A stretch of 64,000 bases of DNA from positions 62,001 to 126,000 of the forward strand of contig JADJCS010000007.1 of assembly GCA_016703105.1 (NCBI GenBank), written 5' to 3'. The position numbers and the translations under genes are program-made. Positions 35,473-44,713 of this stretch are shown piece by piece. Source of the DNA: Flavobacteriales bacterium (GTDB lineage Bacteria; Bacteroidota; Bacteroidia; Flavobacteriales_F; PHOS-HE28). The notes beneath the pieces were generated by a model. That model was not told the DNA's origin. It did no database searches and worked only from the letters and a program-made list of their open reading frames with translations. Numbering within the stretch: position 1 is the stretch's first letter; every line of letters starts with the position of its first letter.

Positions 35473-36291
35473 TTGGCACGCTTTCCACGCCTCCCGGACC
35501 TGCTTACAACCGCGAACCTAGCCTGCGGGGTGGCTTCCATCCTGTTGGCCTCACAAGGACAGCTAACGATCGCGTGTGGACTGGTGTTCGTGGCGGCACT
35601 GTTCGATGTGCTCGATGGTTGGGCGGCACGGGCACTCGGGGGGGGAAGCGAACTCGGGAAGCAGCTCGATAGCCTCGCGGACATGGTGAGCTTCGGGGTG
35701 GCGCCGGCCCTGGTGCTCTGGTTCCAGCTTCGCACAGCGAGTTTGAGCGATGCCCTGGGCGCCATGGTCTACCCCGGTCCGAAGGTGGTTGACCTGCTCA
35801 GTGATCCTGTTCTTTTCGCCTCCTTGTTGCTCATCCCGATCGGTTCCGCCTGGCGGTTGGCGAAATACAATTTGGACACCCGCCAAACGCAGGGGTTCCT
35901 TGGGCTGCCCACTCCTTCGAACGGCCTCTTCTGGATCAGCGTGGTCCTCATCGTACAACCCACCGCCGTGCATCCTGGACCCGGCCATGAGGTTCTTATC
36001 GCATCCTTCCTGAAGATCATCTCCCACACAGCTTCTCTGTTCGCGCTCAGCGTCGCGCTGTTCGTGCTCATGCTCTCTTCCCTTCCATTGCCGGGGCTGA
36101 AGCTGCGGAGCACCGCTTGGAAGGGGAGTGAGGTGATCTACCTGCTGCTGGGCATCGGCGTCGTGCTTGTGATTCTGTATGGCGTGCTGGCTGTGCCGCT
36201 GATCCTACTTTTGTATCTGCTCAGCCCCCTCTGGGGCAGGCTCTTTCCAAAGACAACATCCGCGAGCCCCGGTTCGACGGGCTCACCGTGA
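35473..36291 (+). CDS. pssA: CDP-diacylglycerol-serine O-phosphatidyltransferase
   Basis: Integral membrane enzyme that makes phosphatidylserine. 272 residues. The CDP-alcohol phosphotransferase motif DGWAARALGGGSELGKQLD (with SLAD after it) has all the metal-binding Asp residues in the DG-x2-AR-x8-G-x3-D-x3-D pattern, near 46-68. At least six hydrophobic helices are seen. No ATG fits the N-terminus; TTG 35473, giving MARFPRLPDLLTTANLACG, matches the usual PssA opening. The end abuts purS. Confidence 0.88.
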   Translation: MARFPRLPDLLTTANLACGVASILLASQGQLTIACGLVFVAALFDVLDGWAARALGGGSELGKQLDSLADMVSFGVAPALVLWFQLRTASLSDALGAMVYPGPKVVDLLSDPVLFASLLLIPIGSAWRLAKYNLDTRQTQGFLGLPTPSNGLFWISVVLIVQPTAVHPGPGHEVLIASFLKIISHTASLFALSVALFVLMLSSLPLPGLKLRSTAWKGSEVIYLLLGIGVVLVILYGVLAVPLILLLYLLSPLWGRLFPKTTSASPGSTGSP

Positions 36292-36302
36292 CAACCACCG
36301 CA

Positions 36303-36557
36303 ATGAAGACCTACAAAGCCTCCATCGATGTGATGCCGCACGACAACCTGCTCGATCCACAGGGCAAGGCCGTGAGCGGTGCCATGCCCAATCTGGGGTT
36401 GAACGAGATCACCGGCGTGCGCATCGGCAAACACATCACGTTGAAAGTGGAAGCCGCGGACAAGAAGACCGCCGAGGCCAAGGTGGACGAGGCCTGCAAG
36501 AAACTGCTGGCCAACCAGATCATGGAGAAGTACGCGTTCATACTGGAAGAAGCCTGA
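36303..36557 (+). CDS. purS: Phosphoribosylformylglycinamidine synthase subunit PurS
   Basis: Small subunit of FGAM synthase in purine synthesis. 84 residues from ATG 36303 (MKTYKASIDVMPHDNLLDPQ); GTG 36288 would overlap pssA and add five residues. The conserved EITGVRIGKHI and the C-terminal LLANQIMEKYAF match PurS. The PurL and PurQ partners are not in the window. A long hairpin lies directly downstream. Confidence 0.9.
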   Translation: MKTYKASIDVMPHDNLLDPQGKAVSGAMPNLGLNEITGVRIGKHITLKVEAADKKTAEAKVDEACKKLLANQIMEKYAFILEEA

Positions 36558-36571
36558 GGTCGCCTTCGGCG

Positions 36572-36658
36572 AAAGGGACAAGGCTGAAGGTTAAAGGCGA
36601 AAGAGTAAAAGAGGAGGAGCCTCTGGCTTTACCCTTTCCCCTTCAGCCTTGTCTCTTT
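36572..36658. repeat. Long imperfect hairpin between convergent purS and lptB
   Basis: Arms of 19 bases at 36572-36590 (AAAGGGACAAGGCTGAAGG) and 36640-36658 pair with one mismatch. The inner half pairs again imperfectly (GAGTAAAAG with CTTTAC, GAGG with CCTC). The whole element is about 87 bases, purine-rich on one arm, and sits between converging genes. It may act as a bidirectional terminator or be a small dispersed repeat. Confidence 0.7.
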
Positions 36659-36669
36659 GACCTTCCCAG

Positions 36670-37413
36670 TTACTTCCCCGTCCTCGGCACAGCTCTCTTC
36701 AGTTCGAAGTTCTGTCCGAGATAGACTTTGCGCACGGTCTCGTCCGCAGCGAGCTCCTCGGCGGTGCCCTGTTTCAGGATCTTGCCTTCGAAGAGCAGGT
36801 AGGCGCGGTCGGTGATGCTCAACGTTTCCTGTACGTTGTGATCGGTGATGAGCACACCGATGTTCTTGCGCTTCAACTGGCTCACGATCGCCTGGATGTC
36901 CTCGACGGCGATGGGGTCGACGCCCGCGAAGGGTTCGTCCAGCAAGATGAATTTCGGTTCCGTGGCCAGTGCCCGAGCGATCTCTGTGCGGCGGCGTTCT
37001 CCTCCGCTCAACACATCGCCGAGGTTCTTCCGGACGTGTTGTAGGCTGAACTCGTTCAATAGTTCCTCCAGCCGGTGCTGCTGTTCTTCCTTGCTCTTCC
37101 TGGTCATCTCCAGGATCGCGCGGATGTTGTCCTCCACGCTGAGCTTGCGGAACACGCTAGCCTCTTGGGGAAGATAGCCGATGCCGCGCTGGGCCCGTTT
37201 GTACATCGCCAGGTCGGTGATCTCCTCATCATCCAGCATGATGCGCCCTTCGTTGGGTTTCACCAAGCCGACGATCATGTAGAACGTGGTCGTCTTGCCC
37301 GCGCCGTTCGGCCCCAGCAGGCCCACGATCTCGCCTTGCGCCACATGCACGCTCACATCGCCCACCACCGTGCGGCGTTTGTATCGTTTCACCAGGTTGT
37401 CGGCGCGGAGCAT
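36670..37413 (-). CDS. lptB: LPS export ABC transporter ATP-binding protein
   Basis: ATPase of the LptBFG complex that extracts LPS from the inner membrane. 247 residues from ATG 37413 (MLRADNLVKRYKRRTVVGDV). Walker A GPNGAGKTTTFYM, the Q-loop in GYLPQEASVFRKL, signature LSGGERRRTEIARALA, Walker B FILLDEPFAGVDP and switch His in TDHNV are all present. The start codon overlaps the stop of the DUF5686 gene by one base. It is the last gene of tatC-DUF5686-lptB. Confidence 0.93.
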   Translation of the reverse strand: MLRADNLVKRYKRRTVVGDVSVHVAQGEIVGLLGPNGAGKTTTFYMIVGLVKPNEGRIMLDDEEITDLAMYKRAQRGIGYLPQEASVFRKLSVEDNIRAILEMTRKSKEEQQHRLEELLNEFSLQHVRKNLGDVLSGGERRRTEIARALATEPKFILLDEPFAGVDPIAVEDIQAIVSQLKRKNIGVLITDHNVQETLSITDRAYLLFEGKILKQGTAEELAADETVRKVYLGQNFELKRAVPRTGK

Positions 37414-39902
37414 CAGAAGTCGAAGCGGAATTTCAAACGTAGGGCGAAGAGCGAGATGTTCGGGTGGTCCTGGTACGTAAGGCGCCACACACCATCGATA
37501 CGAAGTACGTTCAGAATGTTCTCGATCCCAGCGCTGGCTTCCACGAAAGGGCCGTCGTACAACCGGTACATGCCGGGCAGGAAGAGCACCTCCTCCGAGT
37601 GCTTGGGGTCCAGATCACCGATCACCGCCTTCGCCCCGATCACCTCGCGCAGTTTCAGTTTGCGCAAAAGCGGGACGCGATTGAAGAACAGGCCATCGAA
37701 GTGGTGGTCCATTCGAATGCTCGCATAGCGATCACTGATGAATTCGAAGAAATTCATGGTATTGAAGGCATCGTCGTAGTAGTAGAAGGTCTCATTGCCG
37801 GTATGCAGGATGAGCAATGGATACGGCAAAGTCCCCCAGATACGGCCGGCCTCCACGCGGTAGCGCAAATAGCCGAGCGCGCCCATCTGCACGCGTTGGT
37901 CCACACGTCCGATCAGCTTGTAGTACTCGTAATCGCTTCCCAGCAATGTAGGTATACCCGCAGCACCGTAAACCTCAAGGACCGGCTTGAAGGTGCCCAG
38001 ATTGAAACGCCGGAACTCCCCGGAAATGTACTTCTCCCCCCAAGCAAAGCGCGTGTTCAGCGACACTTCCAAGGAAGTGATGTGCGGTACTTCCACGGTC
38101 GAAAAACCATCCGCGAAGGAAGGTCGCAAGTAGACCAGATCCCCGCGCGGCTGGAGGTTGCGGTACCGGATGGTGAACTGGTTGTTCAACCCCGTAAAGG
38201 GCTCCAGCTCATAGAAGTACCTCACCTCATCCACCAGGGTCAACTTGTTCGCCGGGTTCCTGCGGAAGGTGCTCGAGAGTACGTTATCCGATCGGAAGGC
38301 GCTCTGGCTCTGCCCCAGTTGCTCAATGTCATGCCGCAGGTAGAGTCCGGTGAGCTGGCGGGGTTCCTTGGTAATGAAGGTCTGCCCACCGATCATGCCT
38401 TTCAGTTCATGGTCCAACAACCCGTAAGCGGCATACCCCTCCAACTCCGAGCGCCGGCTCCAATCATTGCTGGTGCGTAAACCGAAACGCAACCGGGTGC
38501 CTTCCACCTGGTTAAAACTGTATATGGTGTAGTAGGGGCCATACTCGAGCGGGCCGATGGGTAAGTAGCCCGTGGCCAGCATGTTCACGATATCCACGAA
38601 CGTGCGGAACCGGGGCACTTTCTGCACCGAATCGATCATTTCGTAGATGTTCGCCTCCTGTTGGTTCAGGGGTTCATGCCGACCGAAGTCCCAATAGTCG
38701 TCGGTAGTGCTGGCACTGTCCCGTTCGATCCGCACCACCTCCGCACCTTCGAACACCACGGTGTCGATCGGGGCATTGATCTTGAACTCCTTGTAGAGCG
38801 CGGTGCGTCTGCCGTAGAACCCTTTGAGCTTCCGTCGGAAAATACCCAGGTCCACCACCAAGTGGTCGCGCACAAGCATCCAGACCTCCGGCTGCACGGG
38901 CTCATACTCCTGATCCACCCAAAACCCTTGGACGAAGTTCAGGTTGATGGCCTGCGGGAAACCGGCCTGGATCCTCTTGACGGCGTATGCGGTGTCCGCG
39001 ATCCACATCTCCCCTTCGAAGGCCAGCTCGTTCTTGCGTTTGGGGTGGAACTCCAGATGATAGCACCAGTTCGACCCCACCCAGGCGCTGTCGGTGAGAT
39101 AATAATCATAGAACAACCGGCCACCATCGGCGATCGGGCTAATGAAGTTCTTGCCGAAGAGTACGAGGAAGTTGTCGTAGACATTGACGTTCTGGTACAT
39201 GTCGCCCAGTAGCTGCGAGATGCTCTGGTTCTGGATCCCGCTCTGGCGGGTGCCCCGGATCACTTCACGCTTTGAGCGTGGCTTCTGGCGGTAGTGTATC
39301 TCACTGAGCGACTCACTGATGAAGATGGGCAGGTAGGGCTTCACGTCCGTGCTGTCCATGTTGTCGAACACGAAACGGAAAGGCTTCCAGAGCTTGTTGT
39401 TGACGAACTTGCGAGAAAGGTTGTTGATGTCGAACTCGATCTTGTTGTACGCATCGAACGAGTAGGCGCTCAGTTTCTCGCGGTTGTTGGTCGGTTTGTT
39501 GGCAACTACCCGGTCGAGGATCTCGAAAGCCGGGTTCCGGTCCTGACGGCGGATCACGACTTCCTGGAAGGACGCCACGAGGGGTTCCAATGCGAGGTCG
39601 ATGCGCTGATCGCGATCCTTGCGTACCGCTTTGGTCACAGCCTCGAAACCCAGGGAGGAGGCCCGAACGGAATCCGTGGGGTAGTAGGTCTCCAACGCGA
39701 AATGCCCCTCCGCATCGCTCGTTGTACCAATGCGGCTGTTCACGAAGCCCACCGTGACAAAAGGCAATGGTTCCTTGGTTCGCGCATCGATCGTGATGCC
39801 CGTCACCCGTGTGGTCTGCGCTACACCCGATCCGGCGAACAGGGAAGAGAGGAGCACAAAACGAAGCCGAAAGCCTGAACGGCAATGGAGGACCCTGCTC
39901 AT
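37413..39902 (-). CDS. DUF5686 outer-membrane protein with carboxypeptidase-like regulatory domain
   Basis: 829 residues. Signal peptide ending near GSGVAQ, then a carboxypeptidase-D regulatory-like domain (VTGITIDARTKEPLPFVTVG, about 33-52) of the kind that opens TonB-dependent proteins. A long C-terminal part made of aromatic beta-strands ends in LFALRLKFRFDF, as in an outer-membrane barrel. This order is that of DUF5686 in Bacteroidota; its function is unknown. It lies between tatC (three bases upstream) and lptB, so a role in envelope assembly is a reasonable inference. Confidence 0.85.
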   Translation of the reverse strand: MSRVLHCRSGFRLRFVLLSSLFAGSGVAQTTRVTGITIDARTKEPLPFVTVGFVNSRIGTTSDAEGHFALETYYPTDSVRASSLGFEAVTKAVRKDRDQRIDLALEPLVASFQEVVIRRQDRNPAFEILDRVVANKPTNNREKLSAYSFDAYNKIEFDINNLSRKFVNNKLWKPFRFVFDNMDSTDVKPYLPIFISESLSEIHYRQKPRSKREVIRGTRQSGIQNQSISQLLGDMYQNVNVYDNFLVLFGKNFISPIADGGRLFYDYYLTDSAWVGSNWCYHLEFHPKRKNELAFEGEMWIADTAYAVKRIQAGFPQAINLNFVQGFWVDQEYEPVQPEVWMLVRDHLVVDLGIFRRKLKGFYGRRTALYKEFKINAPIDTVVFEGAEVVRIERDSASTTDDYWDFGRHEPLNQQEANIYEMIDSVQKVPRFRTFVDIVNMLATGYLPIGPLEYGPYYTIYSFNQVEGTRLRFGLRTSNDWSRRSELEGYAAYGLLDHELKGMIGGQTFITKEPRQLTGLYLRHDIEQLGQSQSAFRSDNVLSSTFRRNPANKLTLVDEVRYFYELEPFTGLNNQFTIRYRNLQPRGDLVYLRPSFADGFSTVEVPHITSLEVSLNTRFAWGEKYISGEFRRFNLGTFKPVLEVYGAAGIPTLLGSDYEYYKLIGRVDQRVQMGALGYLRYRVEAGRIWGTLPYPLLILHTGNETFYYYDDAFNTMNFFEFISDRYASIRMDHHFDGLFFNRVPLLRKLKLREVIGAKAVIGDLDPKHSEEVLFLPGMYRLYDGPFVEASAGIENILNVLRIDGVWRLTYQDHPNISLFALRLKFRFDF

Positions 39903-39905
39903 GCC

Positions 39906-40748
39906 CTATCCACGTGCGGCCGCAGTGATGGTTCCTGCCCGTTCGGCTCTTAATTGCTGCCTTTCCACCCCGGCGGCAAGCAGGATGCTGACCTCATAGA
40001 GCAACAGTAATGGCAGGCTCACCAAGATCTGGCTCGTCACATCAGGCGGGGTGATGATCGCGGCCAATACCAGGATCCCCACGAACGCATGGCGCCGGAA
40101 AGTGCGCAACACTTTGGCTCCGACCAATCCTAGACGGGCCAGGACCAGCATCACCAGCGGGAGTTGGAACATCACCCCGGTCCAAAGAGGAATGGAGGTC
40201 ATCGTGCTGACGTAGCTGTCCAAAGCGATGGTATTGCTCACGGCGGCGCTCACCCGATAGCCTCCCAAGAATTGGATGCTCATTGGGGCGATCACGAAAT
40301 AGCCGAAAAGGTTGCCGAGAAGGAACAGCCCCGAGGCGAAAAGCGCGGCGTACCGCGAGGTCCCGCGTTCCTTGGCAGATAGGCCGGGGGCGATGAAGCG
40401 CCAGAACTGCCATAGCACAAAGGGCGAGGCCACCACGAGCCCGGCCATGAACGACACGGTCAGGTGGGTCATGAACTGGCCGCTCATGCTGATGTTCTGC
40501 AGGGTAAAACCGAGGTCCCGGATGCACAGTGAATCGCCCATCCCCAATTGGGCGGAGATCCAGCAAAGGGCGCGGTAGGTGATGAACGCAGGTTGCTGCG
40601 GGGCTAAGACCACCGTATCGAACACCACCTCCTTCCAATAGAAGGCCGCGATCATGGCCACGAGGACGGCGGCGGCGGAACGCACGAGCACCCAACGGAG
40701 CTCTTCCAGGTGCTCCATAAAGGTCATCTCCTTACCCGGTCCCGCCAT
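39906..40748 (-). CDS. tatC: Twin-arginine translocase subunit TatC
   Basis: Receptor subunit of the Tat pathway for folded proteins. 280 residues from ATG 40748 (MAGPGKEMTFMEHLEELRW); the MEHLEELR motif is the TatC hallmark. Six hydrophobic segments are seen; SPFVLWQFWRFIAPGL lies in the middle. A promoter-like box and a 17-base palindrome lie upstream of this start and inside the longer reading frame, supporting the shorter start. No tatA is adjacent. Confidence 0.93.
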   Translation of the reverse strand: MAGPGKEMTFMEHLEELRWVLVRSAAAVLVAMIAAFYWKEVVFDTVVLAPQQPAFITYRALCWISAQLGMGDSLCIRDLGFTLQNISMSGQFMTHLTVSFMAGLVVASPFVLWQFWRFIAPGLSAKERGTSRYAALFASGLFLLGNLFGYFVIAPMSIQFLGGYRVSAAVSNTIALDSYVSTMTSIPLWTGVMFQLPLVMLVLARLGLVGAKVLRTFRRHAFVGILVLAAIITPPDVTSQILVSLPLLLLYEVSILLAAGVERQQLRAERAGTITAAARG

Positions 40749-40764
40749 TGATCCCTGCCAGAGC

Positions 40765-40781
40765 GGTTCCACCGTGGAACC
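40765..40781. promoter_or_regulatory. 17-base perfect palindrome in the tatC leader
   Basis: GGTTCCACCGTGGAACC: 8-base arms around one central base. It lies between the TATCTTTG box (40804-40811) and the tatC start (40748), where an operator or an RNA hairpin could sit. Confidence 0.5.
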
Positions 40782-40803
40782 AATGCCCCTCGCACGCAGC
40801 GCC

Positions 40804-40811
40804 CAAAGATA
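40804..40811 (-). promoter_or_regulatory. Putative -7 element of the tatC operon
   Basis: The minus strand reads TATCTTTG, an exact TAnnTTTG match, 55 bases before the tatC ATG. Confidence 0.5.
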
Positions 40812-40975
40812 GCCGCGCTCGGCGCGCAGGGACCGAGGAAGGGGGGGTCCCACGGCGGTGGGCAATATCCGGCGCGATGTGGTGTTCTTTACCATCAACA
40901 ATTTCGCAGCCTGCTCCGGGAAGAACTCATACCTTTAAGAGCACGTAACGCTACCGAACCGCTCCGCCAACCTCG

Positions 40976-43156
40976 ATGATCAAAGTAGACCAATCGCCTC
41001 GTGAGGCACTCGAACAATTCTTCGGCTTCAGCACCTTCAAGGGCAGCCAAGAGGCTGTTATCCAAAGCGTTCTGAGCGGACGCGACACTTTCGTGATCAT
41101 GCCCACCGGTGGAGGCAAGAGCCTCTGCTATCAGTTGCCCGCCCTGATGAGCGAAGGCACCGCGATCGTGGTGAGCCCCTTGATCGCCCTGATGAAGAAC
41201 CAGGTGGATGCCATCCGGAGCTTCAGCTCGGAGGAGGGCGTGGCCCACTTCCTGAACAGTTCCTTGACGCGGAACGAGGCCATACGTGTGAAGAAGGACA
41301 TCCGCGATGGTCGCACCAAGCTCCTGTACGTTGCGCCGGAGAGCCTCACCAAGAAGGAGAACGTGGAGTTCCTCTCGGACATCCCGATCAGCTTCTTCGC
41401 CATTGATGAGGCGCATTGTATCAGTGAGTGGGGCCATGACTTCCGGCCGGAATACCGACGACTACGCACCATCTTCGACGAGATCCAACGGGTGCCCATG
41501 ATCGCGCTCACGGCGACGGCCACTGAAAAGGTCCAGGAGGATATCCTGAAGAACCTCGACATTCCGGATGCGAACGTGTTCAAGGCCAGCTTTAACCGCC
41601 CGAACCTATACTACGAGGTCCGGCCAAAGCAGATGGTCGCACGCGAGATCATCCGCTTCGTGAAGCAGTACGAGGGGAAGAGCGGCATCATCTATTGCCT
41701 GAGCCGCAAGAAGGTGGAAGAGATCGCGCAGACCCTCGTGGTGAACGGGATCAAGGCCCTGCCCTACCATGCCGGCATGGACGCGGTGCAACGCGCCGAT
41801 CACCAGGACCAGTTCCTGATGGAAAAGGCCGATGTGATCGTGGCCACCATCGCCTTCGGGATGGGCATCGACAAACCCGACGTGCGCTTCGTGATCCACC
41901 ATGATATTCCGAAGAGCCTGGAGAGCTACTACCAGGAGACCGGGCGCGGTGGCCGTGACGATGGCGAAGGACGTTGTGTGGCGTTCTACAGTTACAAGGA
42001 CATCGAGAAGCTGGAGAAATTCCTGCAAGGGAAGCCCGTGGCCGAGCAGGAGATCGGCAAACAGTTGCTACAGGACACGGTGAGCTATGCCGAGACGAGC
42101 ATGTGCCGACGCAAGTTCCTGCTCTACTACTTCGGCGAAACGCTCGAGGGCGACAATTGCGGCAGTTGCGACAACTGCATGAACCCCCGGGAGAGCTTCG
42201 ATGCCACCGACGACCTTGAACTGTTGCTGGAGGCGGTGGTGGAAAGCAAAGAGCGCCACCGGGCCAAGTTCATCTGCGACCTGCTCACTGGCACAGAGAG
42301 CTCCGAGATGAAGACCTATAAAGGTGGAAGTCTGGAGAGCTACGGCAAAGGACGGGACAAGGACACGCACTTCTGGCTGGCCATCGCGCGCCAAGCGGTC
42401 GTGGGTGCGTTCCTGCACAAGGACATCGAGACCTACGGCATCCTCACTCTTACCGATCAGGCTAGGAAGTTCTTGAAGAAGCCGTGGAAGGTCGAGTTCT
42501 ATAAAGAGCGCGACTTCAGCGACTTCGACGAAGGCGATGAGCCCGGTGGAAAGAGCGGTGCTGTGGCGGACGAGAAGCTGATGAAGATGCTGAAGGACCT
42601 GCGTCAGCAAGTATCGGGCAAGCACAAGCTCCCACCCTACGTCATCTTCCAAGATCCGAGTTTGGAGGAAATGACGATCCGGTACCCGATCACGATCGAA
42701 GAACTCACTCAGGTGAGCGGCGTCGGACCGGGCAAAGCGCAGAAGTACGGCAAGCCTTTCGTGGAGCTCATTTCACGCTATGTCGATGAGAACGATATCG
42801 AACGTGCGGAGGAAGTGGTGGTACGCTCGGTGGTGAACAAGAGCGGCAACAAGGTCCACATCATCCAGAACATCGACAAGCGCCTGCCTCTGGAAAGCAT
42901 CGCGAAGTCGAAGAACCTCACGCTGAAAAGCTTGCTGGACGAGTTGGAGAGCATCGTGCAGAGCGGCACGCGCCTCGACATCAGCTACCACTTGGACGAT
43001 TCCATGGACGCCGATCTACAGGACGAGATCATGGGCTACTTCCGCGAAGCGGAGACCGATAGCATCGAAGGCGCGCTGGAGGAATTCGGCAGCGATGTCA
43101 GCGAAGAGGACCTTCGCTTGGTGCGCTTGCGCTTCATGAGCGAGGTAGCGAATTGA
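40976..43156 (+). CDS. recQ: ATP-dependent DNA helicase RecQ
   Basis: 3'-5' helicase for recombination and repair. 726 residues. Walker A MPTGGGKSLCYQLPA is near 43-57, DEAH box IDEAHCISEWGHDFRPEY near 142-159, and motif VI ETGRGGRDDGEG later. The zinc-binding RQC cysteines are in CRRKFLLYYF and CGSCDNC. The HRDC-like region and a C-terminal acidic segment complete the large Bacteroidota RecQ type. A TACCTTTA box at 40930 may be the -7 element. Confidence 0.94.
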   Translation: MIKVDQSPREALEQFFGFSTFKGSQEAVIQSVLSGRDTFVIMPTGGGKSLCYQLPALMSEGTAIVVSPLIALMKNQVDAIRSFSSEEGVAHFLNSSLTRNEAIRVKKDIRDGRTKLLYVAPESLTKKENVEFLSDIPISFFAIDEAHCISEWGHDFRPEYRRLRTIFDEIQRVPMIALTATATEKVQEDILKNLDIPDANVFKASFNRPNLYYEVRPKQMVAREIIRFVKQYEGKSGIIYCLSRKKVEEIAQTLVVNGIKALPYHAGMDAVQRADHQDQFLMEKADVIVATIAFGMGIDKPDVRFVIHHDIPKSLESYYQETGRGGRDDGEGRCVAFYSYKDIEKLEKFLQGKPVAEQEIGKQLLQDTVSYAETSMCRRKFLLYYFGETLEGDNCGSCDNCMNPRESFDATDDLELLLEAVVESKERHRAKFICDLLTGTESSEMKTYKGGSLESYGKGRDKDTHFWLAIARQAVVGAFLHKDIETYGILTLTDQARKFLKKPWKVEFYKERDFSDFDEGDEPGGKSGAVADEKLMKMLKDLRQQVSGKHKLPPYVIFQDPSLEEMTIRYPITIEELTQVSGVGPGKAQKYGKPFVELISRYVDENDIERAEEVVVRSVVNKSGNKVHIIQNIDKRLPLESIAKSKNLTLKSLLDELESIVQSGTRLDISYHLDDSMDADLQDEIMGYFREAETDSIEGALEEFGSDVSEEDLRLVRLRFMSEVAN

Positions 43157-43161
43157 CCGCG

Positions 43162-43497
43162 ATGGGTCCGAACGACCTGAGCCTTGTCGCGAAGCATGTG
43201 ATGAAACTGCTCGTCGAGCAGCGCTTCGAGGAATTGGAAGAAGCCACGGGCGGCAAACGCCTCAGCGCCGATGACATGGCCGCGGCCATGGCCGATGTGG
43301 GCGTTGCGTTGGTGATGCCACCTGAAAACGTGTGGCGCGAGCTGCGGGTAACACCGGTGCGCAACTGGCCCGGCGCCTACAACGTGAAGTTGGATCTTTG
43401 GACCGCTCGCGGGCGCACGTCCAGCAGTGTAGAGCTCACCATACACGACAAGAACGGTCGGCCGGTGATCGAAGTGGACGACATCATCGTGGGCTAG
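43162..43497 (+). CDS. Conserved-looking hypothetical protein next to recQ
   Basis: 111 residues from ATG 43162; TTG 43153 would overlap recQ. No signal peptide or membrane segment. A helical N-terminal half (LSLVAKHVMKLLVEQRFEEL) is followed by a beta-rich half (YNVKLDLWTARGRTSSSVEL, IEVDDIIVG). It follows recQ by five bases in the same direction, so it is probably co-transcribed. I cannot name the family with confidence. Confidence 0.7.
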   Translation: MGPNDLSLVAKHVMKLLVEQRFEELEEATGGKRLSADDMAAAMADVGVALVMPPENVWRELRVTPVRNWPGAYNVKLDLWTARGRTSSSVELTIHDKNGRPVIEVDDIIVG

Positions 43498-43501
43498 GGC
43501 C

Positions 43502-44713
43502 TCAACGCCCGAGCTCGGTGACGGCGCCCCACGCCATCATACCGGCACCGATGGCGAGCGCATCCTCGTCGATATCGAACTCAGCGCGGTGCAAACCGGA
43601 GGTAGTTCCAGGCTTCGCGGGATTCCCGGTGCCGAGGCGGAAGAAGCACGCGGGCATAACCTGCGAGTAGGTCCCGAAATCCTCCGCGCCCATGCGGATA
43701 TCCATGTCGATCACATTGTCCGCACCGACGTAGGCCACCGCTGCAGCACGCATGCGCGCGGTCAACGCGGGTTCGTTCACTACGACACCCGAACCTTTGA
43801 GCATCTCGAAGTCCACATCCCCACCCATGCTGCGCGCGAGGGTGCGGGCCATGTCCGGCAGCAGCGTATGTAGTTGCGTGCGCCATGTTTCATCGAACGT
43901 GCGGAGCGTGCCTTCGATACGCACGGTATCAGGGATCACGTTGGTGGCACCGTCGGCGATGACCCTCCCGAACGAAAGCACCATTGGTTGACCGGGCTTG
44001 TTGCGTCGACTCGAAACTTGCTGTAGCGCGGTGAGCAGATGCGCGGCGATGAGCACAGGATCGATCAGCAAGTGCGGAGAAGCGGCGTGACCGCCCCTGC
44101 CCTTCACGGTGATGTAGATCTCATCCGCAGCCGCCATGAACGCGCCGGAGCGGAAACCGAGTTTACCGATCGAAAGCTCCGGAGTGACGTGTTGCCCAAG
44201 GATCCCCGAAGGTGCCGGGTCGCGGAGGACACCCTCCTGCACCAACAACGATGCGCCGCCAGGTTCCCTCTCCTCACCGGGCTGGAACACGAGCATCACC
44301 GTGCCCGACCACTCCTTGCGCATGCGATGCAACAGGAGCCCTGCTCCAAGCACCATCGCGGTGTGCGCATCGTGTCCACAAGCATGCATCACCCCGGCGT
44401 TGTTGGAGCGGTAAGCGTCCTTCCCCACTTCGGTGATCGGCAATGCATCGAGATCGGCGCGCAAAGCGAAACAACGATCCGACCGAGAGCCATCGCCACG
44501 GACCAATGCGATGAGACCGGTGCCTTTCGCCGCAGGGGTCAACCGGCCAACACCTTCGCGTACTTCGATACCTTCCTTCTTGAGCACGCCGGCGACGAAA
44601 GCGACGGTACCGTGCTCCTGGAACGACAGTTCCGGATGCACGTGCAAATGCCTGCGCCAGCCCACCAGATCCTGTAGAGATCCTGCGGCAGCGGAACGAA
44701 CGCGATCGATCAC
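43502..44713 (-). CDS. M20-family metallo-amidohydrolase
   Basis: 403 residues. Zinc-binding motif HACGHDAHTAM is at 110-120 and the glutamate motif FQPGEEREPGGA near 142-155. The dimerisation domain spans roughly 180-290, and MGAEDFGTYSQ is near the C-terminus. These are the marks of hippurate / N-acyl-amino-acid hydrolases, which free amino acids from acyl conjugates in the cytosol. The substrate is not set by sequence. The start overlaps the TauE-like gene by four bases. Confidence 0.9.
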   Translation of the reverse strand: MIDRVRSAAAGSLQDLVGWRRHLHVHPELSFQEHGTVAFVAGVLKKEGIEVREGVGRLTPAAKGTGLIALVRGDGSRSDRCFALRADLDALPITEVGKDAYRSNNAGVMHACGHDAHTAMVLGAGLLLHRMRKEWSGTVMLVFQPGEEREPGGASLLVQEGVLRDPAPSGILGQHVTPELSIGKLGFRSGAFMAAADEIYITVKGRGGHAASPHLLIDPVLIAAHLLTALQQVSSRRNKPGQPMVLSFGRVIADGATNVIPDTVRIEGTLRTFDETWRTQLHTLLPDMARTLARSMGGDVDFEMLKGSGVVVNEPALTARMRAAAVAYVGADNVIDMDIRMGAEDFGTYSQVMPACFFRLGTGNPAKPGTTSGLHRAEFDIDEDALAIGAGMMAWGAVTELGR

